From assembly GCA_008921705.1 (NCBI GenBank), contig VFFE01007500.1, positions 3,168,828 to 3,232,827 on the forward strand: a DNA stretch of 64,000 nt, written 5' to 3'. Source of the stretch: Burhinus oedicnemus. Lineage: Eukaryota > Chordata > Aves > Charadriiformes > Burhinidae. Position numbers and translations under genes: made by a program. The notes under the pieces were generated by a model. The model was given only the letters and a program-made list of their open reading frames with translations. It did no database searches and was not told the DNA's origin. Positions 46,761 through 61,700 of the stretch are shown here, piece by piece. Each line of letters begins with the position of its first letter. Position 1 is the stretch's first letter.

Positions 46761-49700
46761 CTATTGCAGGAAAAAAAAAGGCACTGTAAGGTGAAGCCCA
46801 TGACACTGACAGAGTATAAATTCTAGTATGAAATTCTAAATTCTAGTATACTCATGGGTGTAATACAGAAACAAAACCAAGGTGCTGCTTTGACTTCCTA
46901 AAACAATATTAGCTCTCTGTGCCTAACAGACTGTGTACCAGGTACTGTATCAACACCAGAATCTTCCATCTAGTTTGTCTCTGTAAAATGCAAGGTGTGG
47001 CCACTTCAGCTTTCTTTGCTGCTCCTGACTCCTGTGGACAGAGTAGCTAGGTGCAACAGGCATCCTTTGTTTTGGTTCTTGCTCCTCGGACTAAATATTA
47101 GGCTAAATATTTGTATGTCACATGCATTTAACTCAAGAGTGCTGGAAAGCTTCTCAAGATTTCAACAGTATCTTATGTTCTGTATCTACAACCACAACTA
47201 GGAGTACTTTTCTGTCTGTCTGGGAGAAGTTTTAATCACATGTGTGTTAAACATTGATTTGTTTCCATCTGTGATCTAAGTTGCTTATTCCCCCCTTTAC
47301 AGTAGGGAACAGCTGAAAACCCATATGGACAAGAAGAAATGTCCAGATATTATTAATAAAACTTGCAGATCAGCTTGCTATTCAGCTACTCATGAAAATC
47401 TGCATCCAGCTATATCATCCTAGCCTTGGCTAAAGCCTCCTGGCACACTACCAACTGTCTTTGTTACTGAGATGTGCCCCAATAGAAAGCTCACAAATGC
47501 ATGAGCTGTGAAGCAGCATCTGCAGTTCTGCTGAACACTGCTAAGTAGTCAACCCTAAATCTTAAAACTGCTGCACTAAGAGTGTAGGCAGGGGTTGAAG
47601 ACCGTGTTTGAGATCAATGTAACTTGTAGAAGTTGTTTCTGTCTCCTTAAATGCGATAAAGTTCTGTGCTGTTTTTCTGTAGTTTAATCTAAATCCACAA
47701 ACCTTGAACACTACTTGCTCTTGACCTGCTTCTAGATTCCACTTGCTCCAGGCAAAAGCAAAAGCAGATGCAACCAGTGCCATCTGTTGATATGCCCTAA
47801 CTTCTGCTAGGGGAGCCTGTAATGTGAAAGTACAAGTTAGACAAAATATATACACCATTCAGTCTAATTCCCTGCATTATACAAGTGTTAAGAAAAAGCT
47901 CACTTTAACCAGAATTCACAGGCTAAGCTGCCAGAACTCTTGTATACTTGCCAGCTGATTTTGCACAACCGGTCTTCATAAAAGAAAATGTTACTTATGT
48001 GAAAAATAGGTTGAAAAAACTACAGGAAAACCAACCACTCCTGCACTCACCTTCTTATTCACAGAGATGAACTTGTGAGAATACTCTCCTGGGAAAATAT
48101 TCACACCAGCCTTTTTCAAAGCTGCTCTTAGGCCAAGTGGACTTGTCCATTTTCCTGTCAAGTGGGAAAGCACATTCTTCTCTTCCACCACTACTGAAGA
48201 CGTCATACACTGATTACCCTGTTGTACAAACCAGTGAAAGCAACTTACTGGTTGTGAAAGCTATGTTCTGCTTCAGGCACTGAATATTAATAGTAACTTT
48301 GCTATTCTGGATATTGCATACATTATCTACCACTCTGGGCTATAAACTTTCATTCATATATCCTGAAAAAAGCCACTTTTCTGCAGGACTTCAGAAATTA
48401 CAGTAGTCTACTGGCCCATGCTTATGCTCACACTGACCCTTTTAAAATCATGTCTGTTACTGAACTGATTTATATGGCAATGAGCATATGGATAATCATG
48501 CATAATTTGAACCTTTAGCAGGAACAAGTAGCATTAGTGTACTAGGTTGCCTGAAATGCTTTTATTTCTCTTGGTTTAGTTGGGAGGACAGCAGAACAAT
48601 TCTAAGTCTTTAGCTGGTGAAGGAGTCTCGAATATCAAAGCACTTCCTGGAACTTTGCAGAACAGCCATACAGATGCTTTCTTCTGAGCAGTTCACAGAA
48701 AATAAGGGAAATTAAATCACCAGTTCTTTTCCTTACAGTGCTTGGAAAAGAAGAGATCATCCCTCACGTTCGACCAGGGCAGAGTGAGATTCAAATTGCT
48801 CTTGTGGAAGCATCCCAAGTTCTTTATAAAGGACAATGCAATAATTCTGTATTTTTTTTAAAAAAATCTGCAAACGTTTTATAAAATAAGTTATTTACAG
48901 TACCTTAATTTGTATCTGAATTGTTGCAAAGACTGTAGTAACTATAAGTAGTGCTTCATCCATACCAGTAGGTTGCAATTCCCATGCCTGATATGGCATG
49001 TTGCAGTGAGCATCCTGGAGAAGTGCTATTGTGTAAAAGGCATCCATCTCAAAGGTGATACTCTTTTCTTGTGTTTCATACGTTACGTTGCTGATGCCAT
49101 CGGTTCTCCACTGTTGGCCTTTACAAAAGGGATGCAAAAACACAAAGAGGCATATGTAAAGCTTCTGCTTGTGATGGGTGCTGGGGAAAAATTAGTAAAG
49201 ACATTCTAGTAACTAATATTCAGAGTTAAGATAAACTGTTAGGCACAAAATCAAGAGAATTCATTTAAGGCAAAAATCCTCCCCTCATTTTAATTGTCTT
49301 TAAGTACAAGATCGGGCTAATTTTGACAGGAAAACTTCTCCTTAATCTCAAAAGAAATACAAATGCTACTGCAACTGTCATTTTTTTATTTGCTATAGAG
49401 CAGTCCATAAGCTCATTTTCAACAGTAGCTTCAAACATTAAACTGTTTTAATAGGTTCTACTCTCTTTCATGAATGTGTACTTTGTACATTTGGGTTTTT
49501 AATATTTATTTTTTGTATTTTAATCCTAATATGTGTAGTTATGAGATAATTTGGCTCAAAGTGGACTTCACATGGCTTCACCCTAGCAAAACTTGCCTTG
49601 TGGTATGCAGTTGTACTACTGCCCATTAAACGGTGTGTATTTCTTTTTCCATTCATATTAAAAAGCTACAGTAAAAATTCTCAAAAAGCGGTCCATTATT

Positions 49701-52700
49701 AGATATGATGCAGAGGCAAAACAGAACAAAAAAACTCCAAACCCCCACATCAATTAACGCTGGAGTCTCCAAATTATTTCTGGGGGCTGAATTAGCTCCT
49801 ATCTTTACAGCTAGATTCTAGAAATACTCAAACTTAGGTATAATTCCATTATTCAAACTTAAAATAAATTTATGTCCTAAGCTGGTACCTGCAGGATCCC
49901 ATCGGGCTATGACAGGATCCTCAAAATATATCACATTGTCAGAAAGCCTCAGGGTTATCTGTACTGGTGGATGTGTGGCATCTTCAGCCTCTTCTGGGGG
50001 ATATGGGTATGCCTTCAATCCATCATCAAGTAACTTTGGCAAGATGGGAAAAGGACAGATAACATTTTTATTAGAAAATGAAGTAGCCTACTTCTTTTCT
50101 TTTTTTTTTTTTTCAGCATTTAAAATTTATTAGTATTAATGGTTTGCTAATATTGCACATTTCTAACAATTGCACATTTCCAACTACATTGTTGAAGACA
50201 GTAGCAGGGTGACTACAGATGGGCCTTTGAACTCTTCACATGCTGTCGGTGGCACCCTGAAGGCAGTGCCTCACAGTAGGCATAGTCATGTTGTAATAGA
50301 TCCACAGCATCCAGAAAAACCCAAGAGCACCTGAGAGGCAAAAGCAGCTATAATTCCACTTTGTCCACACAGTATCAAAGGGAATGAAAGAGGTCACGTG
50401 CACTTGGTAATGCAGGTCTGTGTGTTCAGCCAGGAATGAAGATCCCATGCCTCTCCATCTGCCTACAGTCCTGCTTTCTTAGTTTGCATGGGAATTTCAT
50501 TTATTAAAGTTTTTCAGCGTCACTAAAAACTGTGATATAGGTTAATGCTGCATCAGGCTCCAGCAGTGGGAAAACTAGAACACATTGGCTATAGTCCTCA
50601 AATAAATTAGAGTTTGGAATTGAATTGGCAGTAATTTTGTTACCATCCTTCTTTAAGTGTACCTTTCACATATGAAAAACTAAGAACTTCTCTCTTTGAT
50701 TTTACTTTGGCCAAGGACATTTTCCAGCACAGCAATCTGTGCTAGAAAATGCTGATGAGCACTGACTGAGCACACACCTCTGCAAGTGCAGGCTGATCTG
50801 TTCCCCACAACTGCTCCAAAAATGGGCCTAGTGTAATTGAAAAATTATTTGAAAACTCAGTCCTTTAGTTTGCTGCTCAAGTAATCACGTACACTGCGTA
50901 TGTACAGTGGTGAGGCACCTCAGAATAACTCTTCAAGGATGACAGGGAAGAGGACTGCATGGGGTGTCATCTCTTTCCTTACTTACCTCCACCATACTCC
51001 AGTCCTTGATTTGTTTGACCTGAGGTGGAAGCTGCAGTGCATCAATATGGTACACACCACCCACTGGTACAAACTGTTGCAAATCAACAATGTTTTCATC
51101 AGTTATCGCCTCTTTTTTTTCATTTGTCTTTTCCTGCATCAGTGGATCCTGAAGCTTAAAAAAAAAAAAAAAACACCACCAAAAAAACACCACCACCAAA
51201 CAACATGAGTTAACCCGGTGCTTAAACCAAGACACTGAAATGTCCCACTTCTACTATTTTTCCCTTTTGCACAAAAAGCCCATGTGCTTGAAGTGCTTTA
51301 CACTCTGCAGCATTTCAGCACCACCTACTGGTATCCCCCAAATCTTTTAAAAATCAGTTGAAATGTGGAGAAGACAGCTAGACAATGAAATTAACTTCTT
51401 GTTTTGGTACTGAGCTTTTTAACAGATTAATCTCTGCTCTAAATTTGTAGTCAAGTCAAAAAGATTTATATAAGACTATGGTTTTTACTGACAAAATGAG
51501 TCACAACATTAATCACAGAAGAATTTCACAAGTATACACTACAGTAGATTCTGGACAGGTTTAGTAATATTCCATTGGAATGAAAAGAAACAAGGCAAAT
51601 AAAAAGATGTAAGACACCTACAGGTCATGTGCTGAAGGTGAGAGATGATATTTATGAAGAGCAAGAGGGAGTTAACATGAAACAAAATTTTCAGATAACA
51701 AAGATAAGATAATTCATATTTTTAATGCACAATTATGTATCTATTACATATATGTATCAATTTACATTTTAATTAACTGGAAAATGTTATTAGAAGGCAT
51801 CAATGACATGGACAAAAATGCCTAGAAATATTTTAAAAAAACCACAAACAAGCCCACATAAAACATTGCACTGGTTGTTACAGGAGGACAGAAATTACTG
51901 TTGACAGGTATCAAGAAAAAGTGTTCAATACTGTAAAAACAATACTGTAAGTGTTATGAAATTTGCTTTTAGAAAGTGAGATAATCTCAAAAAATGACAA
52001 GTCTACATAAGCTGTCTTCAAGCTTTTTAAAAATCAAGTGAAAATGGTGTTTATTTTATAATGTCAGATTAAGTTGCATTATGCAGAGATTTTATTCTAC
52101 TGTATTCACACAACAACAGAATGTCCTTTTGCAGTTATTCTGAGCAAAAGATTTACAGGAACTAAAAACCATTTTACTACCAGCCACACTGGTAGCTTGA
52201 ACTTTAACTTGTTTTTTAAAATAATAATACAAAAATATTTAAGTGTCTTCTAAACAAAACTATTCATTCTCCCAAGATAAATTAACTTCTTAACACTGGT
52301 ACAATGAAGTTAAATCCAGAGAAGAACTGGCTGTAGTTCTCACTGGTTTCCCTGTTCCTGGCTTTCTTCCCTCCCTTCTACCAGGCTGCCTGTTTCCACT
52401 GAAATTGTGGTAACTGAGTACCCTTTCAAACTCTATTCTGAAAAGCAGTTGAAAGGGTTTGCAACTTATTAGCATGCCAGCAAAAGCATAATTTCATAAG
52501 CCCCCTCTCCTTATTAAAGCAGATAAACAAGCCTGAAGACATTCAGGTATAATTAGTACACTCCTGTGCACACACATTTCACCTAATACTACGGTAGGGA
52601 TTTTCAAAGCCTTACTGAAGTGAAATAGCAAAGTCCTCCAAATGAAGCCCAAATTCTTTATATTCTCTTGAAAAAACACCTTGTTTGGGTGGTCTTTAGT

Positions 52701-55700
52701 GTCTAGTCTGACAACTGGTTGCTTGGACTCTGCTCAGCAGAAAGTGTTCTGGGTTGGGTTTGTTTGGGTTTCTTTTTTTTGTTTGTTTGTTTTCTTTTGT
52801 TTAGTTGGGTTGTTTTGTTTTTTTTAACAACAAGGAAAAAGCTGTACAGTTCAGCTAAACTAGGGTGAACAGTTTGCAGTTGTTTTATGTAAGACAGTAC
52901 TACAAGAAAACTGACCCATTTAACCAAAGGACACCACAACACTGAAGAAATTTGTAACTTTTAACTTATGTGGGACAGATAAACAGTCAGTTCCTAGAAT
53001 TAGGCCCTCTTTTAGCAAACTATATCAGCATGTATCTCGCTTTAAGCACACATTCTAGTGATACTCAGTAATACCTACACTATCTGAGTGCCTTCCATTA
53101 TATGCATTTGAATAATTTTTTTCTGAGGAAGTCAATCTCACCAGACAGCCTGGCAGATTCATAAAGACTGTCTGTCTCATCTATAAACACACATAAATGT
53201 ATGCATAATAATACACAAATGTATGTAAACATAATAAATATGTCCATAAACATAAACAATAAATTAATTTTTAAAAGTGTGGGGACAAAATCTGTTTTCC
53301 TATCTGTCAGAGACAGACACAATAAAGAAGAGGGTATCACCTCCTTCAAGGAGGCCCAAGGAGAAAGAGTACAGTCCCATTCCTCCAGCAACATTTGCAC
53401 CGCTCTTGCTACAGGGTCAAGGTTTTAGGAGAAATCATTTCTACCTAGCTAGCAAATATAGTTGTGATTAAAGGTACTCTCCAACTTTGTAACCAGATAT
53501 ATAAATGGAGATAAACATAAAATAATTACTTCATTTCCACAGCAAATTCCATCTCGAACGCCCCAAGTACCATACAAGCACTTAACCTTTTTAGCAGCGT
53601 GTGCACTCAAAAATGTGTTTATGCCAACATTACAGCTAGAGGAGTCACACAAAGAAAACTTAAGCCAACATTGAATCCAAAGCCATACCGAAACTCTGCC
53701 AGAACCCCCACTTGCAGTCTTAGCCGGTGCCTTGCCCATGATATTTATTCCCTTTCTCACAATGTTTTCTGTGTTCAAAACATTACCCTAGATTTACCAG
53801 CCAAATTTCCAACGCAGATCCAAATCCAGCCCTGTCTCCTCTGGAAGCACAGCAGTAGCCAAAGAGCAGTTCAGTGTACGAGCCACCCATTTGGAGGCAC
53901 AGGCACCGCCTGTGCCCTGTGCTGTGCCCGCCAGCGTGTGAGAGGAACACACATGTCCTCAAACAGGAGAGAAAATGAGGGGAAAGAAGCGTTTACGCAC
54001 ATAAATGTGGGGGAACTCAAGGCAGAGCCAGACAGGAGGAGGGACTGCAATAGCTGAGAGAAATGGAGTCTTCAGGGGGAACAGGAAAATTCACAAAACT
54101 GAACTGACAGAAAGACAGTAAGACCTGGAAAAGAAAAAGAGAAGGAATGAAATGAGGAGCTTGAAGAAAGTCTGAAAAATGTATGTGAAAACTGCCAAAA
54201 GACAAGATTTGTCTCACAAAAAAGAAAAAAGGAACCAAGAAAAATGGGATTTCAAGCCCAGATTCACTACAAGGTGTCAGGGACTGAGAAGAAAAAAGGC
54301 AAAGATCGTTGCTTTGAATGTATTAAGAAGGCAGAAAACACGATGGTTTACAGTTATCTGTGCAGATATTTTAGATAGAGAACCTGATTCATTTATCGGC
54401 AGGTCACAGATGATACCAAAAGTGAAAAACCCAAACCCAGTAACAAGAATACAAAATCAAGCAACCTCCACAAGCCCCAAAGCCAACACACTCCATTGAG
54501 GAGTGCTGACAAAGGGAACCCAGCAAACAGAAATCAGTATTGGGAAAGCCCTCTAGTGGCAAAAGCTTCAGCATACAGACACCGAGCAACCAAGTAACTG
54601 CACAATCAAGGCCTGCTGAACTGAATCCTATTCTGCATGCTGTGAATTTTCCTAATATTGGATTCCTGCAGTCATTTTATGGGGCTGTCAGTTTCCAAGA
54701 AGCAGAAAATATGTCACAGAATATGGAAATACCTTACATTCCTCATGGCTTGATCCTACGCTTAAACTGCCAACTAAATGCCAACTCATGCACGCCAACT
54801 GCACAGCAACTACCACACCCTGTCCAAACGTCCCTTTCTACCTTCCGTACAACAATCTTTGGCCATTCATCTTTCCACTCTCTTGAGAAGGTGTATGGCA
54901 CTGTATTAACACAAGTTGCCTTTTTCTATAAAACATTTAAGAACCCGGCGCTGTCAGGCATAGGACATACATACATATTAAGAAGCTGTTACGCTGCGAT
55001 TGGGCTTTGAGTAACAACAGCAAGGTAGACTATCCTTTGATGAGATTTTTTTTACCTACCTTTCTCCCATCAGAACACATTTCTTCTGTAGCGGGCATGC
55101 TGGGCTCTTCTCTGGCTTTCTTTTCCTCTTCTTCTGGTTCTTCTACATTGTCTTTTGAATGCTGAGTTAACTCTTTGCTATCTAAGACTTCCAATTTCGG
55201 CACACTCTGGCACTGCAGCCAAAGTGGAGATACATGATCATAATGAGTATGCAATATGCGAACAGCAACACCGCTCACAGCCAGTGACTTTGGAAGATCA
55301 AATCCATGCTGTGCATCACAAAACACGTGATTTTTGAACCTGTAAATAACAATTTAAAAAAAAACCCAAACGTTCCCTAGTAAGATGGGCAGCACTTTTA
55401 CTTTTATATTTCTTCACAAGTATTCAAATTTATATTCTACACTAAAAGTCACCTAAATTCTCTTTTGTTGCATGGCACAGCCTAAGAAATACAGTGCAAT
55501 GTCACGATACGCTTCCTGTCTTGTACTGGCAGCTGCCTGTAAGCTCCTTCAGAAAAACTGTAACTGCATAAAGGAGATCAGGAGCTGCAAAAATAACAGT
55601 CCTAATAGGATGACAATGAGGCAGAATCAGATGGCAGCTCTTCTACACAGTACGTTCCTGGTTAATTTAATTTAAAATTTAAATTTAATTCCTGACTAAT

Positions 55701-58700
55701 TTCATGGGCACATCCTACACAGGTGAAGTCACCAGCTGTCTGCATTGTATCAGTCTCAGCATCTTCCACGTAAAACCCAAAGAGATACACAGATGATTGA
55801 TAATCAACAGTGTCACAGAGTCACCGATCCTTGACACAGCGTAGGAAACAGGCTAGGAGCAGCACAAGAGGCCAGCTCGCACCAAATCAAGTATCTAACT
55901 TGTGAACTTGGGTTCCTTCATCAAATACAGAAGTTTCTTGCTCATTGCAATTCCTGCCCAACCAAAGCCAGAACAATCCAAATAATACTTATTTTCGGCT
56001 AAGATCAGCTGGTCACAAGCTCTAAAAATCTTCTAGTAAAGCAACATTTATTTTTTAAATCTCGGTTGAAAATTTTAAGTGCATCTCTAAGCTGACCAAA
56101 AGGCTTTAACACTAACCCAAATGGGCTCTTCCTGCAGGTCAGTCTGACATTGCTGAGCACCCAGCCTTCTAGTTGTCTTAGCAAAGCTTACAGCAACAGG
56201 TCCTTAGTCAAGGCAAAGCCCTTTTACCAATTTATTCCTCATATTTCCAGAGTGGGAGTAGGAAGTCTGCTCAAAAATCTTATTTTGAAAAATATATCAG
56301 TTAAAGGGTAACCTAATAATAATTTTAAAAAAAATCTTAGATTCAGAACCCACTACAGAGGATATTTGCATCCCAGGCTCTAGAATCTTTTATCTAACAG
56401 AGGACTGAGCACAAAGCATCATTCACAGCTTTGCAAGCAACTGTAACAGCTTAGAAACTATATTTAATGCATCAGCAAGAAACATTACTTCCAGAGGAAT
56501 TTCAATTCTCTGCATGAGTTTTATTGTTTTCTTTTAAAAATTGTTCTGGCAGTAACAGGGTTCTACTCTATCATTTTAAGAAACAAATTTTAAACATATA
56601 TATATATATTTATGTATATATATATTTATATCTACACACATACATAAAACACTCCTGTTTCTTTAATAAAACTCTGATGTAACCCGTACCTTCCTTAGCA
56701 ACAGGTTGGTATGCAATCCATCAGTTGGGAGCCTGTAAAATGAATGCTAGTCAACATGAAAAAGATTATAAGAAACTGATTCTTGATGTTACTTGACTTG
56801 GGTAGACAAGGCCAGGCCTCATTTCAAATTAAGAATTTCAGTATGCTGTACCTTCCTTTCTTCTTCAGTTTGGCCCAAATACAGAAAGTAACATTTTTAT
56901 CCTTTATGACTGCCTGCATATTTCCCGTTTCAGAATCTTCATACATATTAGCTGTCTACAAAGAAAAAAGCCGATTAAATCATGGTTTTTTTCTTATTTA
57001 TCTCACTTTGATTTACTTACATTTGCCCTTGAATAAATAAAAAAAGACACGAAGGAATAAAAATACACCAGACCAAGCTCAGGTCTGTTGTATTTATGTA
57101 CTAAAACATGACAGTTAGTTATAAACTCAAATCTCTTTGTTAAAATTTGAACTATGTTGTTCTTCTTCCTCTGACTTCATCAATTCTGTCAGTCAAATAC
57201 TGCCAGTATGGGATCTTACATTATCCCCTTCAATAGTACTGCCTATCTCCCTTAATCTCCCTCCTCAAAAATGCTTCTCAGGACAAGTTAAAAAAAAATA
57301 AATTAAAAAAAGGACTCGCTAAGCAATAAAGCACTCCTATCCCACAGTCACTGCACAGATTATTTTATAATTTTGTCAATATAAAACTTATGAAATGATA
57401 GTTACATTAGCAGTTTAATCCTAAACTCAGTAAAGACAACCAAGAGTTTAACATTTCTTAATTTGCAGAGGGTTTTGATTGTGAACGTACAACTGGTTCA
57501 CTATTTCCTTTACTCCTTTTCCTTTTTTTGTTTTCTCTAGCAATATTCTTTTGCTAAAGATACTTATGTATATGATTAATATACTTAAAACAGCAAGCAA
57601 GATCACTACCCAGAAAACTGATTCCCAAGTACATTTTCATTTTCTTGCTTAAATACTTTTTACTCTTCCCGAGATCTTAGTTTAAAAAACATTTTAGTCA
57701 TATGATCTTGTATTAAGAAATGTGTACAAGCTAACCTTATGACCTGCTTTTCACATTTGCAATTTTTTATACAGTCAACTAGCTTTAATTTAAATCACTG
57801 AAACACAACAGGAAACAGATTTCATACAGTGGCCCTTGTTTTCAACAACTCCAGCTGCCACAAAATTTCACAATAATTTAATCTTCAATGTCTTAAGTGA
57901 TGGGAATTCCCACTGTAAAGCTAAGGTTTTTAGGTGTTTTGAAGAATTGCAAGTCTGGTATCCGCTATTCACGTGATTTGGAAACTCAAATGCTAGATTT
58001 GGAAACTCACATACTAACCTCTATGACAGTTTAAGAACAAACAAAACCAACCATCACAACACAACACTTGGAGCTAACCTTACGTGCACTGCACTTACTA
58101 CAACTTCGAAGTCGTAAATCTTACTTACTTTAAGCAGGCGCTCTGTAGCTCCATTGTACTTCTGATGAAGCAGATTCTGCAATTCCAGAATAGATTCCTG
58201 GTACTGGACTGTTTCTTTTTCTGTGATCTCATTTGGTGGTGTGTCCAATAAAACAAACTGCAACTTCTCAATTAACTAGAAGACATTATATGTGGGAAAA
58301 GTATCTCTGTATTGACACCACCCTTAATATATTGTGTGTTAAGTCACAAAAAAATGAGGCAAACTTGCTTCCTTGGTACCTAAACATATCTTGGTCACAG
58401 AAATAATCTTTTTTTATTGTATCTCTAGGAATTGTGCTAAGCCAGCACAATCAGATAGACAGTCAACCATGCAAAGTGATGGAAATTCCAGGGTCAAGTC
58501 TGCCCGCCTTCATTCCTCTAGCCCAGTTCCTGCGTTCCTTGACCTGTAGGCTGTGAAATCTTAGCTTATGAAATAGATAATTTATTGAACCGGATTGGTC
58601 ATACAAAGAAACCTTTTCGTCAAAAGTTAGCTTTAATGAAAAGCTTACAGCTTTATTTTGGAACCATATTTTCTAAAGTAATAATCTCAACTATGACATC

Positions 58701-61700
58701 TAAAAAAAAAAAATTAAAATAAAAGTAGGAAGACATACAGCAATTACGTTTTAATTCTCAGAACAATTCTTAGCATGAAGTTTGGAACTCTGTCACAACA
58801 TTTTTGTCTTCCACTACATGCTAATATCTTAACATCTAAATGCTTGTATAGAACTAAAAAATTCCCAGCTGGCCAAAGTGACCTGCAGCATTGAGACGAA
58901 AGCAGGATCAGACTGTATTTTATGCCTCCCTTCCAGTCTCGCCACACTCTTCTTCCTCTTAGCCTGTGGAATCGCAGTGCTGCTGCTCGTTAAAGGTGTG
59001 GCAAAGCAGCAGCAGAATCGTAACTACTGTGGTCTTTTTTATATTGCACCTTTAACATGGTCTGCCTCAACAGTGAGGTGGTCCCTGTCAACTCTGAACT
59101 GCTGACCTCCATCTGTGAGATCACAGATCAAAGTGTTTAATAGTTCCCTCTAAAAACATGTAGAACAGGAAAGAAATGCTCAAGTATTTTGGATCAAGAG
59201 AAGACAGACAATGTTTTTGACATCACCGTGCATTTCCAGTAGGGGTGAAATAAAAACACCTATCTTCTAGAGTCACGTAATACTCTACTGAGCATGCAGT
59301 GCAAGGTAGCATACATTGACAGGACCTGAAGTAGCTGTAACTGCTTCCGTGTTGGATGGGAAACACACCAAGGGGGTAGGAAGTGTGTTTGTGGAAAAGA
59401 CACGACAGCAAGGAGACAAGTGGAGAGAAGGAAGAGCAGTGGGCAATTGCCAGGCTTTTTACTTGGGTTGCAGGGTAGAAAAGAAAGGGAGCAGTTACCG
59501 GTTGAAATTCTTGGAAAGGACCAGCACATTCCCTGACGGCTCAGAAAAAGCAGTATGCGGAAGGTGAAAATTGCAGTACCCAGGAAGCATTGAAGGACAG
59601 AAAATCTAATACTTGGAACCAAACCAGCCCAATTAAAGTTGTATTACACATGTGACTTTCACCCCCAATTTCCGGAAGACCCCATTTAACTTTCTGAAAA
59701 ACCACTATAAAGTTAGCATAAATGAAAATAAAATCTTACATTTAGAGAGCAGCCACAAATTGCTTAAAATTGCCTCACAAATCATCAGTGGTTGGTGGCT
59801 TGCATTTTGGGAACTCCTGCCCTTACATGACACTTTACTGGCTGTAAGCGTTACACACTAAGGCTGCTGTCCACTGAAGCACCTATATGTGACATGAGCT
59901 CGCGTGACCTGGCTCAAGATTGTTTAAAATGTACCTAGCAGGCAAGACGGATGTTGGAATACTAGAGGTCGGTGTAGAAACATTACACACAAATCCCTTA
60001 AATGCACTGAATATTTAAAGTCAATAGTAATCTTCTTTAGAGTTAACAATAAAAATTTTAAAAACTGAAGAAAAACTTCTGGGTTTTGAAGGTTATAGCC
60101 AATTTCAGTCATTTGGCCGCGAGAGGGAAAAAAAGAAGTGTGAGTGGGCTGTTAAGGATATGTTCTGGTAAGCTTAAACTGGAAAATACCATTTTAACAC
60201 TTACATTTAGCACCTGTTCCCCCTTTTCCATCACAAGTTGAATGTCCTCATTTTGATCTTCACGCCATAAGCTCATGAAAGTATTTATTTCCCGCAGCAC
60301 AGTTGGGTCAGGACTTCCATCACAACTGAGGTAGTGCTCCCACTACAGAAAATGTTCAAAGAAAAGTAGATCGGGGCATGTGGTACAAGCACCTATCATT
60401 ATTACAAGAAAAAGGAGGATTCCGAAAGACAAATACATTTAGTGATACATTCACACCTGCATCTAAATAGGACTGTAACACCACGTGGCTTATCGCTATG
60501 CCAGAAAAAAATGGTTTACTTTGATATTAATGTGTTAAGATACTTCTGCCCACCTAACATTTGCTGTTCGTATTTACTCATTTATCAGTGGTTTCTGTTC
60601 TGCTAGGTAGAGTTTTCACGTCTACAAAAGCAAAGAATTCAGTACCTGCCACAAATAAGGGGCTGAAAGAATAAATGACTGAGAACATAAATGAGGAACC
60701 GGGGCAGGTGGAAGAGGCAGACAGTTCTCAAACCAGATACTGCCAACAAAACTGAAAATTCCGATGCTGACAATAAAGCTGCTTAAGAGCCTTCTACTCA
60801 AACATGTTTATTCCTCCTTTCTCTGCCTCTGAAAGAGATTTCCTCCTCCTTACCAGCACCAATTCACCATGTTACAGAAACCTCTGGTGGTAATGTGAAA
60901 TCCCAGATTTTTATTTTTTTGAATAATTTTATTTTCAAATCAATTATTGGTCATTCTTATAGGTTGGGGAAGAAAAAAAAAAATTCAGCAACAGGCCAAA
61001 CCCACTTAACTCTACACGTGAGCCTAACATTGGCTCATGGGATCAATTTATCACCTGTAACGTAATGTTTTTCACCCATACAGTAAGATATTACAGAAAC
61101 ATTGCCTCCATGCTTACTGTGAAGATTAATAATGCAGTGTTATTGAAGATTGCCTTACAATGTAAAATGGATCTTTTAAAGCCAAAGTGCTTGTATAATT
61201 GCATTCCCAACCACTTCCATAACCATTTCCACTGACTTCAAAAAAACCCCAATACTAGATTAGTGCTCAGTGCACTGGAAACTCCTGTATAAAAGACTGA
61301 TCAGTTTTTAGTAATTAAAACATCTGATTACTTTTTTTACATCTTTGCACTTAAAAGAGAGCTTCAGTTTCATCATCAGGAAAACACAGCCTTAAAAATA
61401 ACAGTACTTGTTCGTTGAGAAAAAGGACAAATGTCATGATAATTTATAAATGTATCTGTTAATCTGAACTGAAATTATTCAGAAATGGATGTGGACATTC
61501 AGCATTTGGTATTATGTATTTCTTTTGCCCTAAATATTCTTAACAACAGACTAATACAAACACTGGTACTTCCCATAATCTACCCGTATTTTATTCAAAG
61601 ATTTATTTTTAAAATAATAGTTCTATTTTGCCATTACTTTCAAAACAAAATCATTCTTATGTTTCTCCTTCCGAGAAATACTCTTCAGAAACATCCATAA

